Translations under genes and position numbers: made by a program | The notes under the pieces: model-generated | Told to the model about the DNA's origin: nothing | Database searches by the model: none | What the model saw: only the letters and a program-made list of their open reading frames with translations | Shown here: piece by piece, positions 12,388 to 22,518 of the stretch | Position numbering within the stretch: position 1 is the first letter of the stretch | Layout of the letters: the number at the start of each line of letters is the position of its first letter | Origin: Carnobacterium divergens DSM 20623 | GTDB lineage: Bacteria; Bacillota; Bacilli; Lactobacillales; Carnobacteriaceae | NCBI RefSeq assembly: GCF_000744255.1 | Contig: NZ_JQLO01000001.1 | Location: 1,488,001-1,552,000, forward strand | Length of the DNA stretch: 64,000 nt | Reading direction: 5' to 3'

Positions 12388-14600
12388 GGAATCGCCTTCT
12401 CCCATAGTTGTCTTAGTTCATTTGTTGCTACTTGATAAGTTCCTTGTTGGGTCTTCATTGTCACGATTGGTTCAGCTGTGACTTCTCCGATTAAAACAGC
12501 CTCTTCTCCCATCAGTTTTGAAAAAGCTGCTGCATTTTCTTGCTTAACGGAAAGCACAAATCGTGATTGCGTTTCTGAGAATAGCCACATATCTGGCAAG
12601 TCAACCGCCACATCGATTCCTACTTCATTTTCAAACGCACACTCGCTTAACGCAACTGCTAGACCACCCTCACTCGTATCATGAGCACTTTCAACTAAAC
12701 CTGCTTGAATGGCTGCCAGTACTTTAGCTTGGCGATTTTGCTCGACTGCTAAATCGAAGTCCATTAACTTTCCTTCAATTTTTCCTAATTCCATTTTTTG
12801 TAATTCAGAACCATTAAAATCCGCTTTGGTATTTCCAATGACATAAATATAGTCGCCTGCTTGTTTAAAGCCTTGTGTTGTTATGTGCGCTAATTTTTCT
12901 ACTAAACCAACCATTCCAATCACTGGAGTTGGATAAACGGCTTGGCCATTAAATTCATTATACATGGATACATTTCCTGATATTACAGGAGTATCTAAAA
13001 CTTCACATGCTTTTGAAATTCCGTCAGCTGACGTCCATAATTCCCAGAAAATCTCTGGTTTATCGGGGTTTCCGTAATTCAAGCAATCTGTAATTGCTAG
13101 AGGCTTCCCTCCACTACACACTATATTTCGAGCTGCTTCGGCAACCGCAATTTGTCCACCTACTTCAGGATTTAAATACAAGTAACGTGCATTGCAATCC
13201 GTTGTCATTGCAATGGCTTTATCCGTTCCCCGAACGCGTAAAATGGCTGCGTCACTTCCTGGTCCCACCACTGTATTGGTACGAACCATTGAATCATATT
13301 TTTCAAAAACAGATTTTTTAGAAGCAATTGTGGGTTGTTGTAGCAGCTTTTTTAGTGTATCGATAAACGAATTAGCTTCTGGTTGATAATCTTCCATCTC
13401 CTTAAAAGCTTGGATTCTAGCTGGTTCAGTGTAAGGTTTATAATAAGTTGGAGCATCTTCTGCTAAAGCATCTACAGGTAAATCAGCCACTAGGCTTCCT
13501 TTATGATACAGTCGATACATGCCATCGTCTGTCACTTCTCCAATTGTTACAGCATCTAATTCATATTTTTTAAATAGCTCAACTACTTGGTTTTCTTCCC
13601 CTTTTTTCACACAAATCAGCATACGCTCTTGTGATTCAGAAAGCATCATTTCATAAGGCGTCATCTGTGTCTCTCTTTGTGGTACGTCATCTAAATTAAG
13701 AATCAAGCCACTCCCCGCTTTAGAAGCCATTTCTGCACTTGACGAAACGAGCCCAGCTGCCCCCATATCTTGAATCCCAACTAAAATTTCTTGATAATCG
13801 TAAATTAACTCTAAACAGGCTTCTAATAACAGTTTTTCCATAAAAGGATCGCCTACTTGAACGGCAGAACGTTTGGTTTCTTCTTCATCATTGAATTCTT
13901 CAGAAGCAAAGGTCGCGCCATGAATGCCATCTCGCCCTGTTTTAGCTCCAACATACATGATAGAATTCCCTATTCCTTTAGCTTGTCCTTTTTGAATGTC
14001 TTTATGATCAATCAAACCTACACACATAGCATTCACAAGTGGATTTCCTGCATAGCAATCATCAAAAGCAATTTCGCCACCGACTGTTGGAATTCCAATA
14101 CAATTTCCATAGCCTGCAATGCCCGCTACAACTTCTTCAAACAAATATTTTGTTCGCTCGTTAGTTAGCTCGCCAAAGCGTAGGGAATCTAAAATAGCAA
14201 TGGGTCTTGCCCCCATACTGAAAATATCACGAATAATTCCACCAACACCTGTTGCTGCTCCTTCATAAGGCTCCACGGCAGAAGGATGATTGTGACTTTC
14301 CGCCTTAAACACAACCGCTTGATTGTCTCCGATATCGACAATTCCAGCACCTTCACCAGGTCCTTGTAAAACCTGTTTTCCTGTAGTTGGAAATTTACGT
14401 AAAACTGGTTTTGAATTTTTATAAGAGCAATGTTCACTCCACATCACTGAAAAAAGACCTGTTTCTGTGTAATTAGGCAAACGTTTTAAGATTTCCTCGC
14501 TAATCATTGTGTATTCTTCATCCGTTAGGCCCCATTGCTGGTAAATTTTTTGCTCTTTAATTTCTTCTGCTGTCGGCTCTGTGTATTGGATTGTTGTCAT
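12372..14600 (-). CDS. purL: Phosphoribosylformylglycinamidine synthase, large subunit
   Basis: ATP-dependent synthetase subunit that converts FGAR to FGAM with ammonia supplied by PurQ. The 742-residue small-PurL type requires PurQ and PurS, both encoded upstream. Visible signatures are [15 protein letters not shown], the metal/nucleotide block [20 protein letters not shown] (about 100-119), and [18 protein letters not shown] near the C-terminus. The start codon shares its A with the purQ stop (TAATG), and its end overlaps purF. Confidence 0.98.
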   Translation of the reverse strand: MTTIQYTEPTAEEIKEQKIYQQWGLTDEEYTMISEEILKRLPNYTETGLFSVMWSEHCSYKNSKPVLRKFPTTGKQVLQGPGEGAGIVDIGDNQAVVFKAESHNHPSAVEPYEGAATGVGGIIRDIFSMGARPIAILDSLRFGELTNERTKYLFEEVVAGIAGYGNCIGIPTVGGEIAFDDCYAGNPLVNAMCVGLIDHKDIQKGQAKGIGNSIMYVGAKTGRDGIHGATFASEEFNDEEETKRSAVQVGDPFMEKLLLEACLELIYDYQEILVGIQDMGAAGLVSSSAEMASKAGSGLILNLDDVPQRETQMTPYEMMLSESQERMLICVKKGEENQVVELFKKYELDAVTIGEVTDDGMYRLYHKGSLVADLPVDALAEDAPTYYKPYTEPARIQAFKEMEDYQPEANSFIDTLKKLLQQPTIASKKSVFEKYDSMVRTNTVVGPGSDAAILRVRGTDKAIAMTTDCNARYLYLNPEVGGQIAVAEAARNIVCSGGKPLAITDCLNYGNPDKPEIFWELWTSADGISKACEVLDTPVISGNVSMYNEFNGQAVYPTPVIGMVGLVEKLAHITTQGFKQAGDYIYVIGNTKADFNGSELQKMELGKIEGKLMDFDLAVEQNRQAKVLAAIQAGLVESAHDTSEGGLAVALSECAFENEVGIDVAVDLPDMWLFSETQSRFVLSVKQENAAAFSKLMGEEAVLIGEVTAEPIVTMKTQQGTYQVATNELRQLWEKAIPCLLK

Positions 14601-15274
14601 TAGTTTGTCACCTTTCTAAAGTTCTTTATCATTGATTTAAAGAAATTTAAGCCATCATCGGAACCTAGTAATTGTTCAACCGCTCTTTCTGGATGAGGCA
14701 TCATGCCTAGCACATTTCCTTCTTTATTGATAATGCCTGCAATATTCGCAATACTTCCATTTGGATTTTCATTTCCGTAAGTAAACACAATTTGATGATC
14801 TTCTTGTAATTCTTTTAATGTCGCTTCATCGCAATAATAATTCCCTTCCCCATGGGCAATTGGAATCTGAATGGTTTCATTCGCTTGGTAACAAGATGTA
14901 AACGGTGTTTGATTATTAACTACCAATTCGACTGTTTTACACACAAAATGTAAAGATTCATTACGACGTAACGCACCTGGTAACAAGCCTGCTTCCAATA
15001 AAATTTGAAACCCATTGCATGTTCCAAAAACAGGTTTGCCTTCATTTGCAAAACGGATGACTTCACTCATAATCGAAGAAAAGCGTGCAATTGCGCCACA
15101 CCTTAAATAATCACCATAAGAAAAACCTCCTGGTAATAAAACACCGTCAAATCCTGCTAAACTGGTTTCATCGTGGCGAACATACTCTGCTTCCTCTCCT
15201 AAACAATCTGTTATCGCCGTCAGCATATCCACATCACAGTTAGAACCTGGAAAAACAATGACTGCAAATTTCAT
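14600..15274 (-). CDS. purQ: Phosphoribosylformylglycinamidine synthase, glutaminase subunit
   Basis: Class I glutamine amidotransferase that feeds ammonia to PurL. The 224 residues begin [18 protein letters not shown]; the nucleophile lies in [18 protein letters not shown] (Cys at about 86), and the His/Glu pair in [11 protein letters not shown] near the C-terminus. Adjacent to purS with no spacer. Confidence 0.98.
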   Translation of the reverse strand: MKFAVIVFPGSNCDVDMLTAITDCLGEEAEYVRHDETSLAGFDGVLLPGGFSYGDYLRCGAIARFSSIMSEVIRFANEGKPVFGTCNGFQILLEAGLLPGALRRNESLHFVCKTVELVVNNQTPFTSCYQANETIQIPIAHGEGNYYCDEATLKELQEDHQIVFTYGNENPNGSIANIAGIINKEGNVLGMMPHPERAVEQLLGSDDGLNFFKSMIKNFRKVTN

Positions 15275-15523
15275 TTAGTTTTCCTCCTGTATTTCGTAAC
15301 GATAGCTTTCCATCACAACGTTGCTGAGTAATTTATCACAAATTTCTTCGATGGTTTCTTGAACTGGTCGAGTCGTTTTCTTCACTTTAATTTCAAAATA
15401 TTTTCCGATTCGAATTTCTTCAATCTCTTGATAGCCTAAACGATGAACGGCCCCTTTTACGGCCTCTCCTTGTGGATCTAAAACCGATTGTTTATAAGTG
15501 ACATAAACTTTTACAAAATACAT
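15275..15523 (-). CDS. purS: Phosphoribosylformylglycinamidine synthase subunit PurS
   Basis: Small 82-residue subunit that bridges PurL and PurQ. Sequence MYFVKVYVTYKQSVLDPQG with VKGAVHRLGYQEIEEIRIGKYFEI is typical of PurS. It sits between purC and purQ as in other Firmicute operons. Confidence 0.97.
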   Translation of the reverse strand: MYFVKVYVTYKQSVLDPQGEAVKGAVHRLGYQEIEEIRIGKYFEIKVKKTTRPVQETIEEICDKLLSNVVMESYRYEIQEEN

Positions 15524-15550
15524 ATCAGCAACTCCCTTTTTATTAGTTTT

Positions 15551-16270
15551 TTAGATTGATTCAAGTTTTAACAAACGTTCGAATACTTCTTGATAGACGG
15601 GAACTAGATTCCCTAAGTCCCGGCGATAAACGTCTTTATCTAAATGTTCGCCTGTTTTCACATCCCATAAGCGGCAAGTATCAGGAGATATTTCATCAGC
15701 TAGTAGAATGTTTCCATCTGCTTGTTTGCCAAATTCTAGTTTAAAATCAATCAATTGGATATCGATTTTCTTAAATACTTTTTGTAAGGCTGTATTTACT
15801 TCTAATGTCATTTTTTTAATTTTTTTGATTTCTTCTGCTGTTGTTAGCTCTAATAATTGAATATGTTCCTCATTCATCATCGGATCGTCTAGCTTGTCGT
15901 CCTTTAAGTAAAATTCAATGATTGGATTAGCTAAAGGAGTTCCTTCCTTCACGCCAAATCTTTTTGAAAAACTTCCAGCAGAAATATTTCTTAGAACGAC
16001 CTCTAAAGGAAACATTGTAACTGACTCAATTAATTGTTCGGTTTTTGACAGTTTTTTTATAAAGTGATTGTGAACACCTGCTTCTTTTAACAGGCTAAAA
16101 AGAAGACTTGTAATTTGGTTATTCAATTCACCCTTGCCTTGAATCAAATCCTTTTTTTTCCCATTTAATGCTGTTGCTTGGTTTAAATATTCAACCCATA
16201 TCACATCTGATTCACTTGTCTTATATAATTTTTTTGCTTTCCCTTCATATAAAAGCTCCTGCTTTTCCAA
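15551..16270 (-). CDS. purC: SAICAR synthetase
   Basis: Ligates aspartate to CAIR. The frame is open from 16309, but GGAGG lies seven bases before a TTG at 16270, giving LEKQELLYEGKAKKLYKT, which matches the usual PurC N-terminus; I take 239 residues. VVLRNISAGSFSKRFGVKEG and QLIDFKLEFGK with DEISPDTCRLWD are the family motifs. First gene of the purCSQLFMNHD operon, behind its own sigma-A promoter and PurBox pair. Confidence 0.96.
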   Translation of the reverse strand: MEKQELLYEGKAKKLYKTSESDVIWVEYLNQATALNGKKKDLIQGKGELNNQITSLLFSLLKEAGVHNHFIKKLSKTEQLIESVTMFPLEVVLRNISAGSFSKRFGVKEGTPLANPIIEFYLKDDKLDDPMMNEEHIQLLELTTAEEIKKIKKMTLEVNTALQKVFKKIDIQLIDFKLEFGKQADGNILLADEISPDTCRLWDVKTGEHLDKDVYRRDLGNLVPVYQEVFERLLKLESI

Positions 16271-16353
16271 AAAAAGACCTCCAATTAACATTTTCTCACA
16301 AATGAACAATCTAAGGAACGAAACTATAAATCGTTCGTCTTAAACACATATTC

Positions 16354-16382
16354 ATTTTAACAATCTACCAATTCGATGTCAA
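16354..16382 (-). promoter_or_regulatory. Sigma-A promoter of the purC operon
   Basis: On the minus strand a perfect -35 TTGACA (16377-16382) and -10 TAAAAT (16354-16359) are separated by 17 bases. Transcription would start near 16347, giving a leader of about 76 bases. The leader begins near a GAACGA...TCGTTC inverted repeat (16316-16336). Confidence 0.85.
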
Positions 16383-16386
16383 CTTA

Positions 16387-16431
16387 AATAACGAACATTA
16401 AAAACTTTTAATATTGGAATCGTTCGCATTG
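16387..16431. promoter_or_regulatory. PurBox pair (PurR operator) of purC
   Basis: Two inverted PurBoxes just upstream of the -35. Box 1, AATAACGAACATT at 16387-16399, matches the B. subtilis consensus AWWWCCGAACWWT at 12 of 13 positions. Box 2 at 16419-16431 matches in the opposite direction at about 10 of 13. Nineteen bases lie between. The same layout occurs before purE, supporting PurR control released by PRPP. Confidence 0.75.
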
Positions 16432-16685
16432 AAGCGTTTTTCTCTTTTATAAACTCCTATTACATTAAATTAGCATGGTTAAACCGATAATCGTTTAGTT
16501 CGACATACTAAAAAAAGGCTCTACAAAAAGATTGATTTTGACTTCTAGCATCAACATCATTCTTTTTATTCGCCAATATTTCAACTTTTATAATCCGTAT
16601 AAAACTGAGCGCATCTCTTGTTTTCTCTTCTATTTCCCTGTATCCTAAATACAAAGAATAATTAAATTTTAAAGGAGTTGCCGAT

Positions 16686-17066
16686 ATGTCTTCAAAAATG
16701 TTACACACTTGTATCCGTGTTAAAGATTTAGATAAATCTCTTGATTTTTACACAAATGTACTGGGTTTAAAAGAAAGTCGTCGTCTTGATTTTCCAGAGC
16801 ATCAATTTACACTGGTTTATCTCGCTTTTGATAACAGTGACTATGAGTTGGAGCTAACTTATAATTATGACCAAGAAACGGCTTACGACTTAGGGAATGG
16901 CTATGGTCATATTGCTATTGGCGTGGATAATATTAAAGAGCTTCATGAAAAACAAGTGGCAGCTGGTTTGAATGTCACAGATTTCAAAGGATTGCCTGGT
17001 TTGGAATTTGGCTATTATTTTATTACAGATCCAGATGGTTATAAAATCGAAGTTATTCCTAATTAA
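16686..17066 (+). CDS. gloA: VOC-family glyoxalase I-like protein
   Basis: A 126-residue vicinal-oxygen-chelate protein close in sequence to lactoylglutathione lyase, which detoxifies methylglyoxal. LHTCIRVKDLDKSLDFYTNVLG opens the first beta-alpha-beta module; the four expected metal ligands are visible as His in LHTCIRV, Glu in YELELTYN, His in YGHIAIGV and Glu in YKIEVI. Preceded by AAAGGAG. Gram-positives often lack glutathione, so the true thiol cofactor is uncertain. It points opposite to tuf and shares a terminator with it. A TATAAT at 16589 without a clear -35 is a possible promoter. Confidence 0.85.
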   Translation: MSSKMLHTCIRVKDLDKSLDFYTNVLGLKESRRLDFPEHQFTLVYLAFDNSDYELELTYNYDQETAYDLGNGYGHIAIGVDNIKELHEKQVAAGLNVTDFKGLPGLEFGYYFITDPDGYKIEVIPN

Positions 17067-17070
17067 ACAA

Positions 17071-17109
17071 AAAAAGACACTTTTGAATTTTCTTCAAAAG
17101 TGTCTTTTT
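17071..17109. terminator. Bidirectional terminator between gloA and tuf
   Basis: AAAAAGACACTTTTGAA pairs perfectly with its complement across a five-base loop and has T-runs on both strands. It serves the convergent genes. Confidence 0.9.
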
Positions 17110-17113
17110 TTGT

Positions 17114-18301
17114 TTAATCTTCAATTTCAGTTACAACTCCTGCACCGACGGTTCTACCACCTTCGCGAATGGAGAATTTCGTTCCCATTTCAACGGCGAT
17201 AGGTGCAATTAAGCTTACATCAATTGTTACATTATCGCCAGGCATCACCATTTCAGTTCCTGCTGGAAGTTCAATCACTCCAGTTACATCAGTCGTGTGG
17301 AAATAGAATTGTGGGCGGTAATTATTAAAGAATGGGGTATGACGTCCTCCTTCTTCTTTAGACAAGACATATACTTCACCTTTAAATTTTGTATGAGGTG
17401 TAATACTACCCGGTTTTGCTAATACTTGACCACGTTCAATTTCTTCACGACCGATACCACGCAATAGAATTCCAACATTGTCGCCTGCTTCTCCAAAATC
17501 AAGTGTTTTACGGAACATTTCAATTCCTGTCACGGTTGTTTTCTTCGTTTCAGGGAATAATCCAATTAATTCGACTTCATCGCCAACTTTAACGGTACCG
17601 CGATCGATTCTACCACTTGCGACAGTTCCTCGACCTGTAATCGTAAAGACATCTTCAATTGGCATTAAGAATGGTTTTGCATTATCACGATCTGGTGTTG
17701 GGATATAGCTGTCAACAGTATCCATCAATTCCATAATTTTTGCTTCTGCTGCTGGATCTCCTTCTAATGCTTTTAAAGCAGAACCACGAATCACAGGGAT
17801 GTCATCACCTGGGTATTTATATTCTGTTAATAATTCACGAATTTCCATTTCAACTAAATCGGTTAATTCTGGATCATCGACTAAATCTTCTTTATTGATG
17901 AAAACAATCAAATCTTCTACTCCAACTTGACGTGAAAGCAAAATATGTTCACGTGTTTGTGGCATAGGACCATCTGTTGCAGATACCACTAAAATTGCGC
18001 CATCCATTTGTGCAGCTCCAGTAATCATGTTTTTTACGTAATCTGCGTGTCCTGGTGCATCTATATGAGCATAGTGGCGTTTTTCTGTTTCATACTCTAC
18101 ATGAGCTGTATTAATGGTAATTCCTCTTTCGCGTTCTTCTGGGGCAGCATCAATACTAGCGTAATCTTGAGGATTTGCAAGACCTTTTTTCGCTAAAACT
18201 GATGTGATTGCCGCTGTTAATGTTGTTTTCCCGTGATCGACGTGTCCAATTGTTCCAATGTTTACATGTTCTTTTGTTCTTTCATAATGTTGTTTTGCCA
18301 T
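17114..18301 (-). CDS. tuf: Translation elongation factor Tu
   Basis: GTPase that brings aminoacyl-tRNA to the ribosome. Full length at 395 residues. G1 GHVDHGKT is at 19-26, G2 RGITI, G3 DAPGH, G4 NKED and G5 SALKAL. Start ATG with AAGGAGG. It stands alone behind a strong promoter and between purine genes, not in the str operon (rpsL-rpsG-fusA-tuf). The stretches [24 protein letters not shown] and the second domain differ noticeably from what I recall of typical lactobacillal EF-Tu, so this may be a second or transferred copy; whether another tuf exists cannot be seen here. Confidence 0.97.
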   Translation of the reverse strand: MAKQHYERTKEHVNIGTIGHVDHGKTTLTAAITSVLAKKGLANPQDYASIDAAPEERERGITINTAHVEYETEKRHYAHIDAPGHADYVKNMITGAAQMDGAILVVSATDGPMPQTREHILLSRQVGVEDLIVFINKEDLVDDPELTDLVEMEIRELLTEYKYPGDDIPVIRGSALKALEGDPAAEAKIMELMDTVDSYIPTPDRDNAKPFLMPIEDVFTITGRGTVASGRIDRGTVKVGDEVELIGLFPETKKTTVTGIEMFRKTLDFGEAGDNVGILLRGIGREEIERGQVLAKPGSITPHTKFKGEVYVLSKEEGGRHTPFFNNYRPQFYFHTTDVTGVIELPAGTEMVMPGDNVTIDVSLIAPIAVEMGTKFSIREGGRTVGAGVVTEIED

Positions 18302-18370
18302 AACTTACAAACCTCCTTGGTTAATGTTCTTGATTAAGAGTCTGACTATCACTGACCAACTCTTAAGATA

Positions 18371-18399
18371 GTTATACACCCATTCAAGAAAAATAGCAA
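18371..18399 (-). promoter_or_regulatory. Promoter of tuf
   Basis: On the minus strand, -35 TTGCTA (18394-18399), 17-base spacer, -10 TATAAC (18371-18376). The start of transcription would be near 18364, giving a leader of about 60 bases before tuf. Confidence 0.75.
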
Positions 18400-18424
18400 G
18401 TATTTTCGCTTATTATTTGTAAGC

Positions 18425-19192
18425 TTATTTTTTCAGTTCATTTTTAGTCATCTTTAGTTGCGCAACAATCATGATACTGATAATAATCAGTAGATACCAA
18501 CTTGTTATTTTCCCAAGATGTACGAAGCGCCATTGTTTTAATTGATCTGGATAAGCCCACGCACCAAAAAAACTGGCAATATTTTCTGCTACCCAGATAA
18601 AGAAGGCAATGCATAGAAAAGAAAAGCTTAGCGGCATTTTCAGGCGACTTTCACCGACTGTAAAATACACCCATGTAGGATAAAATAAATAAAATACTGC
18701 TACAATTAAAAACCAACGCAAATCAACCATAAAATGGTGGGTAAAAAAATTCAGATAAATCAGGCTGCATAATAAAATAACTACTTTAGTATTTGGCCAC
18801 GTACTCATTTTCAAATCAAAAACCTTCCATGCTTTACAAATATAGCTCCCTATACTTGAATACATAAAACCACTGTACAATGGCACACCACCAATCTTCC
18901 AAAAACCAGCACCTGGATAACTCCATGATCCAAATTGAACTTTGTAAATTTCTAATACTAATCCAATAATGTGAAATAACATAATAACCTTTAATTCATC
19001 CTTGGTTTCTAATTTAAAATAAAGCAGTGTGATTTGTGTAAAGATACAAATTAGCAACAACAGATCGTATCGAGGAATCATTCCAATTGATATGTATTTC
19101 GTTAGTCCAAGTGATATAACAATAATTATCGGAAATAAACAACACTGTATTTGCTGATAAGTAAACTGTAAAATCCCTTTAACAACCTTCAT
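18425..19192 (-). CDS. DUF817 family integral membrane protein
   Basis: A 255-residue membrane protein with about eight hydrophobic segments. The motif blocks FGSWSYPGAGFWKIGGVPLYSGF and FFGAWAYPDQLKQW, rich in Trp, Gly and Tyr, match the DUF817 family (B. subtilis YoaT group) as I recall it. No enzymatic function is known. It lies upstream of tuf on the same strand, but tuf has its own promoter. I found no clear promoter in the AT-rich 170 bases upstream. Confidence 0.75.
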   Translation of the reverse strand: MKVVKGILQFTYQQIQCCLFPIIIVISLGLTKYISIGMIPRYDLLLLICIFTQITLLYFKLETKDELKVIMLFHIIGLVLEIYKVQFGSWSYPGAGFWKIGGVPLYSGFMYSSIGSYICKAWKVFDLKMSTWPNTKVVILLCSLIYLNFFTHHFMVDLRWFLIVAVFYLFYPTWVYFTVGESRLKMPLSFSFLCIAFFIWVAENIASFFGAWAYPDQLKQWRFVHLGKITSWYLLIIISIMIVAQLKMTKNELKK

Positions 19193-19361
19193 ATGCCCAC
19201 TTCCTTCGCTTCTATTTTCGCGTTTTATTCTAAAGAAAGAACTAAGAGAAAACTAAATTTAGGATAAATTCAAAAAAAATTCACACTTTTTTTACATATT
19301 CGTACCAATTTAATCATTATTTCGTCATATTTATTGCTTATACTATCTTTATAATCAAACA

Positions 19362-19456
19362 ACAACCAACTTTTTTATTTTTTCATTCTTTACTCCTCCA
19401 AAGTAAAGAACCAACTCCTTTTAGTCATCTGATTTAATTCAGGTGGCTTTTTTTTT
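19362..19456 (+). ncRNA. Candidate small RNA with anti-Shine-Dalgarno loop
   Basis: No gene is encoded on the plus strand here, yet a complete terminator is present: AGTCATCTGA (19423-19432) pairs with TCAGGTGGCT (19439-19448, two G-U pairs) and is followed by nine Ts. Upstream lies a perfect eight-base stem TTCTTTAC/GTAAAGAA (19386-19393 and 19403-19410) whose loop is TCCTCCAAA, complementary to Shine-Dalgarno sequences. A second C-rich single-stranded stretch (AACTCCTTTT) links the hairpins. A TATAAT at 19350-19355 could be the -10, but I see no good -35. Length is about 95 bases. Inferred, not a family I recognise. Confidence 0.5.
19423..19456 (+). terminator. Intrinsic terminator of the candidate small RNA
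   Basis: Ten-base stem with two G-U pairs, six-base loop, then nine Ts on the plus strand. On the minus strand the hairpin is not followed by Ts, so it cannot serve purB, which has its own terminator at 19457-19490. Confidence 0.8.
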
Positions 19457-19490
19457 AATAAAAAAAACTTCCCTAAAGAAGGGAAGTTTT
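19457..19490 (-). terminator. Terminator of the purEKB operon
   Basis: AAAACTTCCC and GGGAAGTTTT form a ten-base stem just after the purB stop, followed on the minus strand by a T-rich run. Confidence 0.9.
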
Positions 19491-19494
19491 TAGT

Positions 19495-20793
19495 TTATTT
19501 ATTTAAACCAACTCGATCAAAAATTGTATCAACATTCTTTAAATGGTAATGATAGTCAAATGCATCATCTAAATCTTCCATTGATAGAATCGACATAATT
19601 TCAGCATCTTCTTCTAATAATGGACGGAATGGTACTTGATTGTCCCATGAAATAGCTGTTTTAGGTTGAACTAAATCATAGGCTCCTTCACGGCTCATTC
19701 CTTTGTCAATCAATTTCAACAATACTCGTTGACTGTAAATCAAACCAAATGTTGCATCCATATTGCGTTTCATATTTTCAGGGAAAACTGTCAATTTTTT
19801 CACAATATTGCCAAAACGGTTTAACATATAATCTAATAAAATCGTTGCATCAGGTAAAATAATCCGTTCTGCAGATGAATGTGAAATGTCACGTTCATGC
19901 CACAACGTTACGTTTTCATAAGCAGTTACCATATGTCCTCGAATCACACGAGCTAAGCCGCTCATATTTTCTGAACCAATTGGGTTACGCTTATGAGGCA
20001 TTGCTGATGAACCTTTTTGACCTTTTGCAAAAAATTCTTCTACTTCGCGAGTTTCAGATTTTTGCAAACCGCGAATTTCAGTGGCAAATTTTTCGATACT
20101 TGTTGCAATTAATGCAATCGAAGACAAGTATTCTGCATGTAAATCACGAGGCAATACTTGAGTTGAGATTTCTTGCGCTCTTATCCCTAATTTATCACAT
20201 ACATATTCCTCAACAAAGGGAGAAATATTCGCAAAGGTTCCAACAGCGCCACTAATTTTCCCAGCTTCAACACCTTTTGCAGCATGTTCAAAGCGTTCAA
20301 TATTGCGTTTCATTTCGGAATACCATAAAGCTAATTTCAAGCCAAAAGTTGTTGGTTCAGCGTGGACTCCGTGAGTTCTTCCCATCATAACAGTCATTTT
20401 ATGTTCTTTCGCTTTTTCACCAATAATCGTTAAGAAGTTAGTCAAATCTTGACGAAGAACATCATTCACTTGTTTTAATTGATAACCGTAAGCTGTGTCG
20501 ACAACGTCTGTACTTGTCAAACCATAATGAACCCATTTACGTTCTTCCCCAAGTGACTCTGAAACTGCACGGGTAAAGGCTACCACATCGTGTCTTGTTT
20601 CTTGCTCAATTTCTAAAATTCTCGCTACGTCGAAACGAGCATTTTTACGAATTTTTTCTACATCAGCTTTTGGAATGTCTCCTAGTTCCGCCCATGCCTC
20701 GTCTGCTAATATTTCGACTTCTAGCCAAGTATCATAACGGTTTTCATCTGTCCATAATTTACCCATTTCCGGTCTTGTATAACGTTCTATCAT
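19495..20793 (-). CDS. purB: Adenylosuccinate lyase
   Basis: Cleaves SAICAR to AICAR and adenylosuccinate to AMP, so it serves both IMP and AMP synthesis. The 432 residues carry the lyase signature [16 protein letters not shown] (catalytic Ser in the flexible loop), TSTDVVDTA and [14 protein letters not shown]. Last gene of purE-purK-purB; starts 14 bases after purK. Confidence 0.98.
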   Translation of the reverse strand: MIERYTRPEMGKLWTDENRYDTWLEVEILADEAWAELGDIPKADVEKIRKNARFDVARILEIEQETRHDVVAFTRAVSESLGEERKWVHYGLTSTDVVDTAYGYQLKQVNDVLRQDLTNFLTIIGEKAKEHKMTVMMGRTHGVHAEPTTFGLKLALWYSEMKRNIERFEHAAKGVEAGKISGAVGTFANISPFVEEYVCDKLGIRAQEISTQVLPRDLHAEYLSSIALIATSIEKFATEIRGLQKSETREVEEFFAKGQKGSSAMPHKRNPIGSENMSGLARVIRGHMVTAYENVTLWHERDISHSSAERIILPDATILLDYMLNRFGNIVKKLTVFPENMKRNMDATFGLIYSQRVLLKLIDKGMSREGAYDLVQPKTAISWDNQVPFRPLLEEDAEIMSILSMEDLDDAFDYHYHLKNVDTIFDRVGLNK

Positions 20794-20807
20794 TGTTTAA
20801 TTCGCTC

Positions 20808-21935
20808 CTATTCCCAAATTCCAGTATCTTCGATGGTTTCTAATGTTCGTTCAATGTCTTTTGTTAAAATCGTGATATGTCCCATTTTACGGCCTAGTTT
20901 TGCAATTCCTTTTCCGTAATAGTGGAAATGCCAATCTGGTTTTAATAAAATTTGAAATAACGATTCTTCAATTTGTTCTCCTAATACATTCACCATTACT
21001 GCTGGTGAAAGCAATTCAACTTGGGGCAATGGCCATCCACAAATTGCGCGAATGTGTGCATCAAATTGTGAAAATGTACAAGCTTCAATTGAATAATGTC
21101 CCGAATTGTGTGGACGAGGCGCTAGTTCGTTAACATAGAGTGTTCCCGTTGAAGTTAAAAATAACTCAATGCCTAAGACCCCCACTAGTTCTAACTTTTC
21201 TGCAATCACAATCGCGACGCGTTTAACTTCTTCTGCAACGTCTAAAGGAATTCTTGCTGGAGCAATCGTTTCATGTAAAATATTTTTACGATGCAAGTTT
21301 TCTACAACTGGAAATACGGTAATTTCTTCTGCTTCGTTTCGCGCCACCATAACGGAACACTCACGTTCAAAAGGAATCCATGCTTCTAGCACACAAATGC
21401 CTGTTTGTAGTAAAAATTCACATTTTGGAATGTCTTCTTCGCTATATAAAACGACTTGTCCCTTGCCATCATATCCGCCACGAATGGTTTTTAAAACACA
21501 AGGAAATCCAATACTATCAATAGCTAAACGAATATCTTCTAAATCAATAATTGTCGCATAAGGTGCAATATTGATATTATTTTCTTCTAGATACGCTTTT
21601 TCTAATAAACGATCTTGTGTAATAGATAATAAATCGCTACCTTGTGGAACTTTCACAATAGATTCAATTTTGCTTAATGCGTCTACGTCAACATTTTCAA
21701 ATTCATAGGTAATAACATCACACTTTAAAGCTAACTCCATTAATGCTTCTGCATCGTTATATTTTGCTATAATTTGCCAGTCTGCTACTTGAGCGGTTGG
21801 ACAGTTGGCTTCTGGATCTAAGACTCCTACTCGATAACCCATTTCTTTAGCTGATAAGGTCATCATACGCCCAAGTTGTCCTCCACCAATGATTCCGATT
21901 GTTTTTCCTGGAACGATCAGATTAGACAAGTTCAT
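20808..21935 (-). CDS. purK: N5-carboxyaminoimidazole ribonucleotide synthase
   Basis: ATP-grasp enzyme that carboxylates AIR with bicarbonate. About 375 residues: [20 protein letters not shown] forms the N-terminal domain, [16 protein letters not shown] the ATP-grasp loop, and [19 protein letters not shown] the metal-binding region. A GTG one codon upstream of the chosen ATG is equally possible. It overlaps the end of purE by 14 bases. Confidence 0.97.
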   Translation of the reverse strand: MNLSNLIVPGKTIGIIGGGQLGRMMTLSAKEMGYRVGVLDPEANCPTAQVADWQIIAKYNDAEALMELALKCDVITYEFENVDVDALSKIESIVKVPQGSDLLSITQDRLLEKAYLEENNINIAPYATIIDLEDIRLAIDSIGFPCVLKTIRGGYDGKGQVVLYSEEDIPKCEFLLQTGICVLEAWIPFERECSVMVARNEAEEITVFPVVENLHRKNILHETIAPARIPLDVAEEVKRVAIVIAEKLELVGVLGIELFLTSTGTLYVNELAPRPHNSGHYSIEACTFSQFDAHIRAICGWPLPQVELLSPAVMVNVLGEQIEESLFQILLKPDWHFHYYGKGIAKLGRKMGHITILTKDIERTLETIEDTGIWE

Positions 21936-22410
21936 CACTACTTTCCATTGCTTTTTCTTTTATTTCTTTTCTTCTCTTATTTAGTTTATCAGTAATTGCC
22001 TCATCTGTCATTGACAACATTTGTAAAGCTAATAATCCAGCGTTTGTGGCTCCTGGTTTTCCAATCGCAACCGTTGCTACTGGAACACCGGCTGGCATTT
22101 GTACAATTGAAAGAAGGGAGTCCATTCCTTTTAAACTTTTTGATTCAATTGGGACTCCGATTACAGGTAAAGTTGTTTTTGCCGCCACCATTCCTGGTAG
22201 ATGAGCCGCACCTCCTGCACCAGCAATAATTACTTTAATCCCCTTAGAACGAGCCGTTTTTGCAAATTCAAACATATAGTCGGGTGTTCGATGAGCGGAA
22301 ACCACTTTCTTTTCATACGGAACCTTAAATTCATCTAAAATTTTGCACGCGTATTGCATTGTTTCCCAGTCGGAAGTACTTCCCATGATAACAGCGACTT
22401 CATTGATCAA
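21922..22410 (-). CDS. purE: N5-carboxyaminoimidazole ribonucleotide mutase
   Basis: Converts N5-CAIR to CAIR, working with PurK. The 162-residue protein has [14 protein letters not shown], the catalytic SAHRTPDYM, and [13 protein letters not shown], all typical of class I PurE. First gene of purEKB, with its own PurBox promoter. Confidence 0.98.
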   Translation of the reverse strand: MINEVAVIMGSTSDWETMQYACKILDEFKVPYEKKVVSAHRTPDYMFEFAKTARSKGIKVIIAGAGGAAHLPGMVAAKTTLPVIGVPIESKSLKGMDSLLSIVQMPAGVPVATVAIGKPGATNAGLLALQMLSMTDEAITDKLNKRRKEIKEKAMESSDELV

Positions 22411-22443
22411 CTTATTTCCCCCTCATCCAATCTCTTCTCTTTG

Positions 22444-22472
22444 ATTTTAACAAGGCCATGTAAAGGAGTCAA
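22444..22472 (-). promoter_or_regulatory. Sigma-A promoter of purE
   Basis: Minus strand -35 TTGACT (22467-22472), 17-base spacer, -10 TAAAAT (22444-22449). It is closely similar to the purC promoter, with the PurBox pair two bases upstream. Confidence 0.85.
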
Positions 22473-22474
22473 TT

Positions 22475-22518
22475 ATTATCGAATATTATATCTAATTTTT
22501 AATAAATCGTTCGCTTTT
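22475..22518. promoter_or_regulatory. PurBox pair (PurR operator) of purE
   Basis: Box 1 at 22475-22487 (ATTATCGAATATT) matches AWWWCCGAACWWT at 11 of 13; box 2 at 22506-22518 matches at 11 of 13 in inverse orientation. Eighteen bases separate them, nearly the spacing at purC. Confidence 0.75.

Noticed and set aside
16508-16708. A 66-codon minus-strand frame upstream of gloA
   Set aside because: No family resemblance and no convincing ribosome site; it overlaps the gloA leader.
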